From DASPWV01 sp046727855 (lineage in GTDB: Bacteria; Acidobacteriota; Vicinamibacteria; Vicinamibacterales; UBA2999), in assembly GCA_046727855.1 (NCBI GenBank), contig JBKPDL010000199.1, positions 1 to 21,211 on the forward strand: DNA of 21,211 nt. The letters run 5' to 3'. Position numbers and translations under genes: made by a program. The notes below the pieces were generated by a model that was not told the origin of the DNA, made no database searches, and saw nothing but the letters and a program-made list of their open reading frames with translations. Positions 8,522 to 15,359 of this stretch are shown in pieces. Within the stretch, counting starts at the first letter, position 1; each line of letters opens with the position of its first letter.

Positions 8522-9061
8522 ATGAATGTCGAGAGCGTTCGCTTTGTGCAATTCTGGGAGCGCGACGCCGGTGGATGGCGTCGTCGGCCCGAGTACGAGG
8601 TCTGCATGGCCGTTAGGATTTTCACTCGCGTGCAACGGGCGAAGCTGGACCCGCACCGACCGTTTCAGCGCTTTCCGCTGGCTCCGCATCAGATGCGGGA
8701 CCGGCAGACGCGCACTGAGGACGCGTTTGTGCTGTGCCATCTCGGCGTGGTGCGCGTCGAATCGACCGAGTGGTCACTGAGCATCGACGGCCTCGTCGAA
8801 CGGCCGCGCACGCTTCGGTTCGATGACCTGCTTCGTTATCCAAAGACGGAAGTCACGAGCGTTCATCAGTGTTGTGGGAGTCCGTTCGCGCGCCCTTCGA
8901 ACCCCAGTTGGCGAACGCCCGCGGCCTTGGACCCGGCGGATCTCGACGCGGCGCATGAGATGTTGGAATCCCCGCCCGCCGACTTGCCGCTGGATGTCGT
9001 CTTCGTCGACGTGCATCTCGGCGAGCGCAAAAAGCTACGGTTCTCTCGGTCCAAGGAATAA
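8522..9061 (+). pseudogene. Molybdopterin-binding oxidoreductase fragment (sulfite-oxidase-like)
   Basis: The middle of this frame matches the oxidoreductase molybdopterin-binding domain of the sulfite oxidase/MsrP superfamily: RTEDAFVLCHLGVVRVE, then WSLSIDGLVERPRTLRFDDL, then TSVHQCCGSPF. The Cys of 'HQCCGSP' sits where the family has its Mo-ligand Cys (QCAGN). Just after it the expected continuation is found in another frame (PFEPQLANAR near 8898-8927), so there is probably a frameshift. Only ~180 residues are present, and the frame runs 27 bases into the end of the opposite SDR gene, so the rest of the domain has been lost. The N-terminal part from the ATG at 8522 has no recognised homology. 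The 186 bases before it (8336-8521) hold nothing I can identify. Confidence 0.6.
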
Positions 9062-9808
9062 ACCCCCATTGACTTCGAGGGTCTGTCCAGTGATCCATCG
9101 CGCGTCGTCCGAGGCGAAGATGGCGACGACATCGCCGATGTCAGCCGGATGTCCGGGACGGCCGAGCGCCGTCATCGCTGAGACCTGTTCGATCGTTTTG
9201 GTATCCTTGCCCCGGATGGAAGGATTCATGTCCGTGTCAGTAATTCCGGGAGAAATCGTATTAACGGTAATGTTGCGGACACCGAGCGAGTTCGCCAATG
9301 ACCGGCCCAGGACGTTGAGCGCGCCTTTAGTCATCGAGTAAACAATTGCCGACGTGGCGAACCACGTGACTCCCGACGAAATGTTAATAATCCGGCCTCC
9401 ATCTGGCATAAGCGGTAGCGCGCGTTGAATGATGAAGAACGGCGCGCGCACATTAATCGCGAAGATCCGGTCAAACTCCTCAGGAGTCGTCTGCGTGATT
9501 GTGGCCTCGGGATTGGAGACTGCGGCGTTGTTTATCAGAATGTCCAGCGGGCGCCCGCGTAATTCCTTCTCAAGTTTGCTGAACAGCGTGTCGATATCTC
9601 CGTGCACGCCGAGTTCCGCCTGGATGAGAAACGCCTCTCCGCCTGCTTGTTGAATTGCGTTCAGTGTCTCCGTGGCAGCTGCTTCGTTGCCACCGTAGTG
9701 GATCGCAACCAGTGCACCGCCAACGGCCAATCGCTGCGCGATCGCGCGTCCAATACCGCGGGAGCCCCCAGTGACTAAAGCGGTCTTTCCTCGAAGCGGA
9801 TATTGCAT
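9035..9808 (-). CDS. Short-chain dehydrogenase/reductase (3-oxoacyl-ACP reductase-like)
   Basis: A complete 257-residue classical SDR. Cofactor loop TGGSRGIG at 13-20, NNAA at 93-96, catalytic Asn118 (AINV), Ser144/145 (NISSG), Tyr157 and Lys161 (YSMTK), then ISPGITDTDM and the C-terminal ITGQTLEVNGG. It resembles FabG/glucose-dehydrogenase type reductases; the substrate is not predictable. The start at 9808 is supported by homology (short lead into KTALVTGG) but has no clear ribosome site. Codon choice looks less GC-biased than in the neighbours (several AAT, ATT, TTA-type codons), hinting at recent acquisition. It stands alone on its strand, tail-to-tail with the molybdopterin oxidoreductase fragment. 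Confidence 0.92.
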   Translation of the reverse strand: MQYPLRGKTALVTGGSRGIGRAIAQRLAVGGALVAIHYGGNEAAATETLNAIQQAGGEAFLIQAELGVHGDIDTLFSKLEKELRGRPLDILINNAAVSNPEATITQTTPEEFDRIFAINVRAPFFIIQRALPLMPDGGRIINISSGVTWFATSAIVYSMTKGALNVLGRSLANSLGVRNITVNTISPGITDTDMNPSIRGKDTKTIEQVSAMTALGRPGHPADIGDVVAIFASDDARWITGQTLEVNGGLFLGPREP

Positions 9809-10080
9809 AGTTCAAAGGCCCGACGCGGCTACTTTTTCCACGTCTCGGAGGAAACGACGGCGTACGCAAAATGATCGACTAGCTCCCAGGGCCCAAGCCG
9901 CATAACGGGTCTTCCGTCAACCCGCCCCCCGCTAATGCTTCCTATCGTCACGCGCACGGAAGTCGGAGGATGGATTCCATGCACGGCGCAGTGTATTCGA
10001 CAGCGTTCAAATAATGCCTCTTGGCTGTGCGTTGCGCTTGCGGTTGAGGTTGCCCCGGCGGTCGCTAGGTTCTCTCCGCC
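9809..10080. other. Stretch without a confident gene between SDR and mlaE
   Basis: About 320 bases separate the divergent SDR and mlaE genes. A minus-strand frame (9829-10107, 92 codons) ends 20 bases before the SDR start and could be an upstream partner. It has no ribosome site and no recognisable motif, so I do not call it. The right end contains the direct repeats listed separately. Confidence 0.4.
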
Positions 10081-10117
10081 GGCACAGTGCTTGAACTCCG
10101 CTGGCACACTGCTTGAA
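10081..10117 (+). repeat. Two 15-bp direct repeats upstream of mlaE, partly sigma-54-like
   Basis: GGCACAGTGCTTGAA (10081-10095) and GGCACACTGCTTGAA (10103-10117) differ at one base and are offset by 22 bp. They end 16 bases before the mlaE start. Each has the sigma-54 layout GG, ten bases, G-something (the second reads TGGCAC-N5-TTGAA), but the -12 element is GA instead of the nearly invariant GC. A dimeric operator two helical turns long is an equal or better explanation. The repeats are seen directly; the role is inference. Confidence 0.6.
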
Positions 10118-10132
10118 AGCTATCGGTAGGCC

Positions 10133-10915
10133 ATGCTCAGCGCCCTCGGCTTGTCACTCGCGATGGCAGCCGCTCGATGCGGCGAGGTGTCGCTCTTCGC
10201 AGGACGTGCCATTCGCGAGGCCTTCCGCCCGCCATTCGAGGTTCGCGAAACGCTTCGCCAGCTGTTTGAGCTCGGCGTCCGCTCGGTGCCGCTGATCGCC
10301 GTCGCAGGCCTGGCCGTGGGCGTCGTGCTGTCTATGCACACGCGGGCGTCCCTCGAGCGTTTCGGAGCAGAGTCGTTGATCCCGGCCGGACTTGCGCTCG
10401 CGCTCGTCAAAGAAACAGGGCCGCTCACCGCGGGCCTGCTGCTGTCTGGCCGGATCGGCGCGGGGATTGGCGCGGAGCTGGGCGCGATGAAGGTCAGCGA
10501 GCAGATTGACGCATTAGAGGCGACTGCCGTCGACTCGTTCAAGTATCTGGTGGTCACTCGCATGGTGGCCTGTGTCATCGCGCTGCCAATCCTGACCACG
10601 GTGATGAACGTCGCGGGAATCCTGGGCGGGTACTTGGCGGAGGCAACGATTGTCCAGATGTCGCTCCGGCTCTATATGAACCGAGCGTTCTCACTCATCG
10701 ATTTTACGGACTTGGTGCCCGCAACACTCAAGACCGCCGTATTCGGGTTCATTATCGCCATCACGTCCTCGTATTTGGGCATGACCACGGCTCAGGGGAC
10801 CGAGGGCGTCGGACGCGCCTCAACGCGCAGCGTCGTGTTCTCCTCGGTGCTGCTGATCCTCGCAAACGTGCTGCTGGTCCGGCTGATCTTTCTCTTGTTC
10901 CCGGAGAGCGCGTAG
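10133..10915 (+). CDS. mlaE: MlaE-family lipid ABC transporter permease
   Basis: A 260-residue inner-membrane permease of the MlaE/YrbE family, the membrane core of MCE transporters that move phospholipids or other hydrophobic molecules across the envelope. The family signature runs through residues 90-130: ALVKETGPLTAGLLLSGRIG, then AELGAMKVSEQIDALEA. Five or so hydrophobic segments follow the usual pattern (for example VPLIAVAGLAVGVVLS and VVFSSVLLILANVLLVRLI). Length is standard. The ATG at 10133 follows a weak GGTAGG. The gene ends directly against the mlaF ATG (TAG then ATG with no gap), the first step of a tightly packed three-gene operon. Confidence 0.95.
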   Translation: MLSALGLSLAMAAARCGEVSLFAGRAIREAFRPPFEVRETLRQLFELGVRSVPLIAVAGLAVGVVLSMHTRASLERFGAESLIPAGLALALVKETGPLTAGLLLSGRIGAGIGAELGAMKVSEQIDALEATAVDSFKYLVVTRMVACVIALPILTTVMNVAGILGGYLAEATIVQMSLRLYMNRAFSLIDFTDLVPATLKTAVFGFIIAITSSYLGMTTAQGTEGVGRASTRSVVFSSVLLILANVLLVRLIFLLFPESA

Positions 10916-11662
10916 ATGTCCAATATCGCGATCCGCTTCGACCGGGTGACGAAGGCGTTCGGTGAGCACCGTGTGCTGGACGACGTGACGTTCGAGATTC
11001 CTCGCTCGACCGCGTTCTGCCTGCTGGGCCGTAGCGGCTCCGGAAAGAGCGTCACCCTGAAGCAGATCATCGGATTGCTCCAGCCGGATGCTGGTCGCGT
11101 GCTGATCGACGGCGAGGACGTCACGCGACTCGACAGCCGCGGGCTCTCGCGCGTGCGGCAGCGGATGGGATTCTTGTTTCAGCACGCCGCACTCTTCGAC
11201 TCGTTGACTGTCGGCGAGAACGTCGCGTTTCCGCTTCGCCGGCATCGCGCACATCTTTCTGAGCGCGAGGTGCGGCGCATCGCGAGCGAGAAGCTTGGCA
11301 AGGTGGGCCTGGCGGACGTCTATGATCGGATGCCTGCGGCGTTGTCCGGGGGCATGCGGAAGCGCGCGGGCTTGGCCCGGGCGATCGCGCTCGACCCTCC
11401 CGTCCTGCTGGTCGACGAGCCCAGTGCGGGGCTCGATCCGCTTACGACGCTGGAGATCGACGAGCTGCTTCTCGAGCTGAAGCGAAGCGCCGGCACCACG
11501 CTAGTGGTCGTCACGCACAACATTCCAAGTGCCCGGGTGATCGCGGACGAGCTGGCGCTGCTGGATCAAGGGCGCATCCTCGCCCGCGGCACCGTCGCGG
11601 AGCTGGATCGCAGCGAGCACCCGCTCGTTCAGGCCTTCATGCGATCCGAAGGAGTCGGATGA
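10916..11662 (+). CDS. mlaF: MlaF-family lipid ABC transporter ATPase
   Basis: A 248-residue ABC ATPase that powers the MlaE permease. Walker A GRSGSGKS at 38-45, Q-loop Gln89 (FLFQH), a signature with the MlaF-type variant LSGGMRKR at 143-150, Walker B VLLVDEP at 163-169 with Glu168, the D-loop AGLDP, and switch His201 (VVTHN). LSGGMRKRAGLARA and the FQHAALFDSLTVGENVAFPL stretch are characteristic of MlaF rather than general ABC ATPases. It overlaps the next gene by four bases (ATGA), so coupled translation is likely. No MlaB (STAS) gene is present nearby. Confidence 0.95.
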   Translation: MSNIAIRFDRVTKAFGEHRVLDDVTFEIPRSTAFCLLGRSGSGKSVTLKQIIGLLQPDAGRVLIDGEDVTRLDSRGLSRVRQRMGFLFQHAALFDSLTVGENVAFPLRRHRAHLSEREVRRIASEKLGKVGLADVYDRMPAALSGGMRKRAGLARAIALDPPVLLVDEPSAGLDPLTTLEIDELLLELKRSAGTTLVVVTHNIPSARVIADELALLDQGRILARGTVAELDRSEHPLVQAFMRSEGVG

Positions 11663-13074
11663 TGCCTCCTGGGAGACTGATCGGTATCGGCGTGTTCGTG
11701 GCCGCGGGGATTTTCCTCTTCACGCTCGGACTCTTCATGATCGGCGAACGCCGGCTCATGTTCGCCGAGCAGTTCGAGGTCTCGGCCGAGTTCGCGGAGG
11801 TATCGGCCCTGCAGAACGGCGCAGTCGTGCGGGTGAGGGGGATGCATGCGGGTGAAGTCACCGCGATCGCGGTTCCGCCATCGCCATCCGGGAAGTTCAA
11901 GGTCCGCATGCGTATTCGGGAAGACCTCCGTCAGCTCGTTCGCACGGACTCGGTCGCCTCGATTCAGACCGACGGCATTGTCGGCAACCGTTTCGTCCAG
12001 GTGCAAGCAGGGTCCGAGCGGGCCGCGGTTGTCGCCAACGGCGGCGTGATCGCCAGCCGCGAGCCCTTCGAGTTTGCCGACCTGCTGGAGCGCGGCAGCG
12101 AGACCATCGAGAACGTCAACACAACCATCGTGCAACTGCAGGCGGACCTGGGCAAACTGCTGGGCACGGTGGCCGACACGGCACGCAATACGAACGACAT
12201 GATCAGCACAGTCAGCGCTGACGTGGAGGCCATCAGCAGCGTTGGCCGGCGCATGTTCGAAGATACGAGCCGGATTGTCGAGGGGATCCGGGCCGGGCGC
12301 GGCACTGTGGGCAGGCTCGTGAACGACGATGAGTTGTACAACCGCGCTGCATCGATCGCGCGGCAGGCCGAGGAGGCCGTACGGCTCACACGCGAGGCGG
12401 CTGGGGCTGCGCGAGCGGCTGTTGCGAACCTGCAGGGAGGCCTGTCGTCGGACGATGGCCCGATACAGTCGATTGTCGCGGATCTGCAACGCACGACCGC
12501 CAGCACCCGGGACGCGATGTCGAACCTCGCCGAAAACACTGAAGCGCTCAAACGAAACTTCCTGTTCCGAGGCTATTTTCAAGATCGCGGCTACTACGAC
12601 CTGAATGACCTGACCGCTGCGGACTACCGTCAGGGTGCATTAGCCGGGCGCCATCGGCAGCCGATCAGGATCTGGCTGCGCGCGGATGTACTGTTCGAGC
12701 CGTCGTCGGAATCTCAAGACGCGGCGACGAAAAGCGACGGCAGGTTTGCTTCGAGCGAGACGCTCTCGGCCGACGGCCGAGTGCGACTCGACATGGCCAT
12801 GACCGAAGTCCTGCGCTACCCGGTCAACACGCCCCTCATCATCGAAGGGTACGCGGAAGGCGCTACGCGCGACGTGCGCTTTCTGCGCGCGGCAGACCGC
12901 GCGCGGCAGGTTCGAGACTACCTGATGCCGAGGTATGGGCTGTCGCCGAACCATCTCGGCGTGATGCCGCTGGGCAATCAAGCCGAGGGAAGCCCGCGCG
13001 GCCGTGAATGGGATGGCATTGGCCTGGCAATCTGGGTGGATCGCCGCGTGCTAAAGGCCTCCCAACACCAGTAG
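11659..13074 (+). CDS. MCE-domain protein with C-terminal OmpA-like domain
   Basis: A 471-residue MlaD-type subunit. One transmembrane anchor (about 6-28, LIGIGVFVAAGIFLFTLGLF) is followed by an MCE domain at ~36-117 (LQNGAVVRVRGMHAGEV, then TDGIVGNRFVQV). Residues ~140-300 form a long helical region rich in Ala, Val and polar residues. The conserved hinge NFLFRGYFQDRGYYDL is at 300-315. The tail (~336-460) resembles an OmpA/Pal-type domain: IIEGYAEG at 394-401, then RAADRARQVRDYLMPRYGLS and GSPRGREWDGIGLAIW. The normal peptidoglycan-binding Asp in GHTD is replaced by Glu400, and the NxxLSxxRA helix keeps only the Arg. By inference the protein links the MlaEF complex with the cell wall or outer membrane. 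It is far longer than E. coli MlaD (~180 residues). Confidence 0.9.
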   Translation: MMPPGRLIGIGVFVAAGIFLFTLGLFMIGERRLMFAEQFEVSAEFAEVSALQNGAVVRVRGMHAGEVTAIAVPPSPSGKFKVRMRIREDLRQLVRTDSVASIQTDGIVGNRFVQVQAGSERAAVVANGGVIASREPFEFADLLERGSETIENVNTTIVQLQADLGKLLGTVADTARNTNDMISTVSADVEAISSVGRRMFEDTSRIVEGIRAGRGTVGRLVNDDELYNRAASIARQAEEAVRLTREAAGAARAAVANLQGGLSSDDGPIQSIVADLQRTTASTRDAMSNLAENTEALKRNFLFRGYFQDRGYYDLNDLTAADYRQGALAGRHRQPIRIWLRADVLFEPSSESQDAATKSDGRFASSETLSADGRVRLDMAMTEVLRYPVNTPLIIEGYAEGATRDVRFLRAADRARQVRDYLMPRYGLSPNHLGVMPLGNQAEGSPRGREWDGIGLAIWVDRRVLKASQHQ

Positions 13075-13405
13075 GCGCATCACGGGCGCCACAGGAGGAC
13101 GGATCGACTCGCAAGGCAGACTGGACCTCGCGGACGCCTTCAATGGTTTCGGCAAGTGCCTGCGCGCGTTGCGCTTCTTCCGGCGTCCGCACGCAGCCCG
13201 ACAGGCTGACAATGCCGCCGCGCGACTCGACCGCTATCTTTCGAACGCCGAGGTCCGGATCATTCAAGAGTGCGGTGCGAATGGCGGCCGAGATCCGGCC
13301 GTCCTCCAGTGAGACCTCGACCTTTCCGATTGGAGCGTCTGGTCGCCCGGCGCAGCCGGCCAGGGCGCTGATCGCTATGAACACGAAAGTGCGAGTACTC
13401 GGCAC
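12863..13405 (-). CDS. BON-domain lipoprotein with abnormal C-terminal run-on
   Basis: The first ~100 residues are a coherent small periplasmic lipoprotein: signal peptide with lipobox LAGC (Cys18), then one BON domain at ~36-100 (DGRISAAIRTALLNDP, GGIVSLSGCVRTPEEAQRA, VREVQSALRV). BON domains bind membranes or envelope partners. Such proteins usually stop right after 'ALRV'. Here the frame continues for 80 more residues antisense to the end of the MCE gene (212 bases of overlap), with an Arg/Pro-rich composition that looks non-coding. A one-base shift near 13100 would end the protein soon after the BON domain at 'VLGGL'. I trust residues 1-102 and doubt the rest. The start is a GTG at 13405. 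Confidence 0.7.
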   Translation of the reverse strand: MPSTRTFVFIAISALAGCAGRPDAPIGKVEVSLEDGRISAAIRTALLNDPDLGVRKIAVESRGGIVSLSGCVRTPEEAQRAQALAETIEGVREVQSALRVDPSSCGARDAPTGVGRPLARGDPPRLPGQCHPIHGRAGFPRLDCPAASRRDGSATAHTSASGSLEPAARGLPRAESARRA

Positions 13406-13881
13406 GGCAACTACCCGCGCGGTTTGGCCTCAAGAGCAGCAATGTCGTTCGGCACGTCGATGTTGACCTTCATGGCGCGGCGTTCTTAGTTTACCGCCGA
13501 GTCGGCGTCGAAGCTGGACACCCGCTGACCTGCCTTCTATGTTGCGTCCGCCGTCAAGCCCCGACGTAGAGTCGCGGAGATTTCGACCTTGGCTCATCAG
13601 TTCGGCCGCTTGACGCGTCCCGCTGCTGACTGGCCGTTAAGAACCGATTTTCCGCAACGGTTCGTGCGAACGCGGCCTGAGCTGGTTCGAACTTCGCGGG
13701 CGACGCACCTGCAGTGCCAGTATCAGCATGGATACACTTCACCTTCATACATGATGGCGCGTGAGCGGTATCGTCCAGCCAGAACCTGTCCGAGGCAGCC
13801 TGCTCTAAGTGGGGAGATTGGCGTCCCGCGCGAGCAACCATCGCTTGAGACGTTGCATCATGCCGATCCTGCCAATCCCGT
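13406..13881. other. Gap without a confident gene between BON and Mut7-C genes
   Basis: This 476-base stretch has open frames on both strands, but none with a recognisable motif or ribosome site. A tiny minus-strand frame at 13411-13473 (MKVNIDVPNDIAALEAKPRG) ends just before the BON gene start and might be a leader peptide or the stub of a lost gene. An inverted repeat GAACCG/CGGTTC (13641-13646 and 13658-13663, 11-base loop) is present without a T-run, so it is not a standard terminator. Confidence 0.4.
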
Positions 13882-14646
13882 TTACTCCCGTGCATCGCCA
13901 AGCGTTCTTTGAATGTCCTCCACGAATCGGCAAAGCCGCTCGTGATGCGTTCCCGGCCAGTACACGCGCGCACACCGGGTGCAGCGCACAAATTGCTCGT
14001 GGGAGTGCCAGGCGCGTTCCGGGACCTGCGCGACGACTTCGTCCTTGGACACCGCGGTTAGCGCGCCGTTGCACGCCAAACATCTCGTGAACGGCCTGAA
14101 TCGTGAGACGAGTTGCAACCGGCGCGCAACCTCCAGAAGTTGCGCTCGTGGCTGTTGCGCTCGCACGAACAAGCCGTGGGTCACGAGGTTGCGTTTGAGC
14201 AATCCGCTATCGCGCGTCAGGATGATCCGACCCTCGGCAGCGGCGTTCGCGGCAAGATGTGCGTCATCCCAATCGCATTCGTACGCGGTGTCGAAACCGA
14301 GCAGGCGGAGATGACGAGCGAGCCGACCGAGATGCGCATCCGCAGCGAACCGTGACTCGCGCAGCGGCTCGGGTCGGACGCTCGCGATTGGTCCGATGTC
14401 GAGCGCCTCGAACATCGGGTAGACCGCGATCCGATCGCCATTCCGGACACGATACGTGAAATCTACCGGTTCGCTGTTGACGATCACCAGATCCACTTCG
14501 GTATGTGGAACGCCCGCCGCTTCGATCAAGTCCTTCAGCGAGACTTCCCCATCGAAGAAGCGCACGACGGTCACGAAGCGGTGCTGCCGCGGCAGGAAGT
14601 CGTTCAGCTCGGCGTAGAAGCGAATCTCAGCGCGTTTCGTACCCAT
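13882..14646 (-). CDS. Mut7-C RNase-domain protein with ubiquitin-like N-terminus
   Basis: A 254-residue protein of two domains. Residues ~5-85 match the Mut7-C ubiquitin-like (ThiS/MoaD-fold) domain: AEIRFYAELNDFLP, VDLVIVNSEPVDFTYRV, GDRIAVYPMFE. Residues ~98-250 are the Mut7-C (DUF82) PIN-like RNase: FAADAHLGRLARHLRLLG with Asp103, ECDWDD (126-128), LTRDSGLL with Asp146. A zinc ribbon follows, formed by C189/C192 (CLAC) and C222/C225 (CTRC), then VYWPGTHHERL. This fusion is a known bacterial architecture, thought to be RNA-processing or toxin-like; its target is unknown. The gene is monocistronic here. Length and start agree with the family. Confidence 0.92.
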   Translation of the reverse strand: MGTKRAEIRFYAELNDFLPRQHRFVTVVRFFDGEVSLKDLIEAAGVPHTEVDLVIVNSEPVDFTYRVRNGDRIAVYPMFEALDIGPIASVRPEPLRESRFAADAHLGRLARHLRLLGFDTAYECDWDDAHLAANAAAEGRIILTRDSGLLKRNLVTHGLFVRAQQPRAQLLEVARRLQLVSRFRPFTRCLACNGALTAVSKDEVVAQVPERAWHSHEQFVRCTRCARVYWPGTHHERLCRFVEDIQRTLGDARE

Positions 14647-14848
14647 CTGAGCAGCCGACCTTGAGGAAGGGGCACGTCATGAGATCGTGCGGCTGCATTC
14701 CGTATGTCGTGTCGTCAAATTCGCAATGGTCAGGTACGCCTCGTCAGGACCGTGGCCCTGGACCGGACCAGATCAACCTTCCGGAGTTCGAGGCGAGCTC
14801 GATTTCGCGAGCACGTGCCCAGCGACTCCCGCATTTCGCAAGTAAGCA

Positions 14849-15263
14849 GTGCCTCCACACGTAGAAGTCATCTCATTATTAGCCGGTATTGGACTCCAAC
14901 GCCTGCGCGACGAGCTCATGCGTCGCGACTATGCCGCGTCGACCATTCGCAGCTACATCCAGATCGTTGAGGCGTTTCTGCGTCGCTTCGTCCAACACAT
15001 CCTGCCGCGCGGCTTCATGCGCATCCGCCAGTCGGGATTCCTTGCGAACACGTGCCGGACCGCTCGGCTGACCCTCGCGCGAACCGTACTCGCCACCTCC
15101 GCACTGCCGACACCGGCTCCCGTCTGCGACGGAGTCGACCACGACCGAGACCACGACGCGTGCGACGTGGGCGTGTCCGGGATGCGGAGCAGCGATGATC
15201 GTCGGGCCGATCCTGTCGGCGCTCCAGCTCGCGACCGTCACCTTGAGTTTCGACACATCATGA
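14849..15263 (+). mobile_element. Collapsed IS91-type element: integrase N-terminus joined to transposase C-terminus
   Basis: The frame from the GTG at 14849 starts like the core-binding (SAM-like) domain of a tyrosine recombinase (LRDELMRRDYAASTIRSYIQ). At 'EAFLRRF' (about 14969-14989) it changes into the C-terminal part of an IS91-family Y2 transposase (HILPRGFMRIRQSGFLAN). After a frameshift between ~15100 and 15165 a second frame gives the transposase end, WACPGCGAAM ... LSFDTS, with TGA at 15261-15263. In complete elements an integrase gene precedes an intact transposase of roughly 350-400 residues. Here most of both is deleted, apparently at a shared FxRRF-coding stretch. The element is dead. 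The 200 bases upstream (14647-14848) show nothing else. Confidence 0.75.
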
Positions 15264-15290
15264 GCGTGCAACATCGTCAGCGTCGTCATC

Positions 15291-15314
15291 GACCGCCACG
15301 TGACGGTCCACGTG
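15291..15314. repeat. Tandem CCACGTG motifs near the IS91 relic end
   Basis: CCACGTG occurs at 15296-15302 and 15308-15314, a 12-base period. The first copy sits inside an imperfect 14-bp palindrome, CCG-C-CACGTG-A-CGG. It lies between the dead transposase end and the propeller gene start. It could be part of the element terminus or an operator; the sequence alone does not decide. Confidence 0.4.
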
Positions 15315-15359
15315 TCGGGAGTGGTGTGCGCCGACTAAAGCGGTTGCCGGAGGCCATTT

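Noticed and set aside
7085..8740. Long minus-strand open frame (551 codons) opposite the propeller end and the NmrA gene
   Set aside because: It is antisense to well-supported genes, has no recognisable motif, and is rich in Arg, His and Pro as expected for shadows in high-GC DNA.
13554..13991. Minus-strand open frame (145 codons) next to the Mut7-C gene
   Set aside because: It overlaps the Mut7-C end in another frame, with no motif and no ribosome site.
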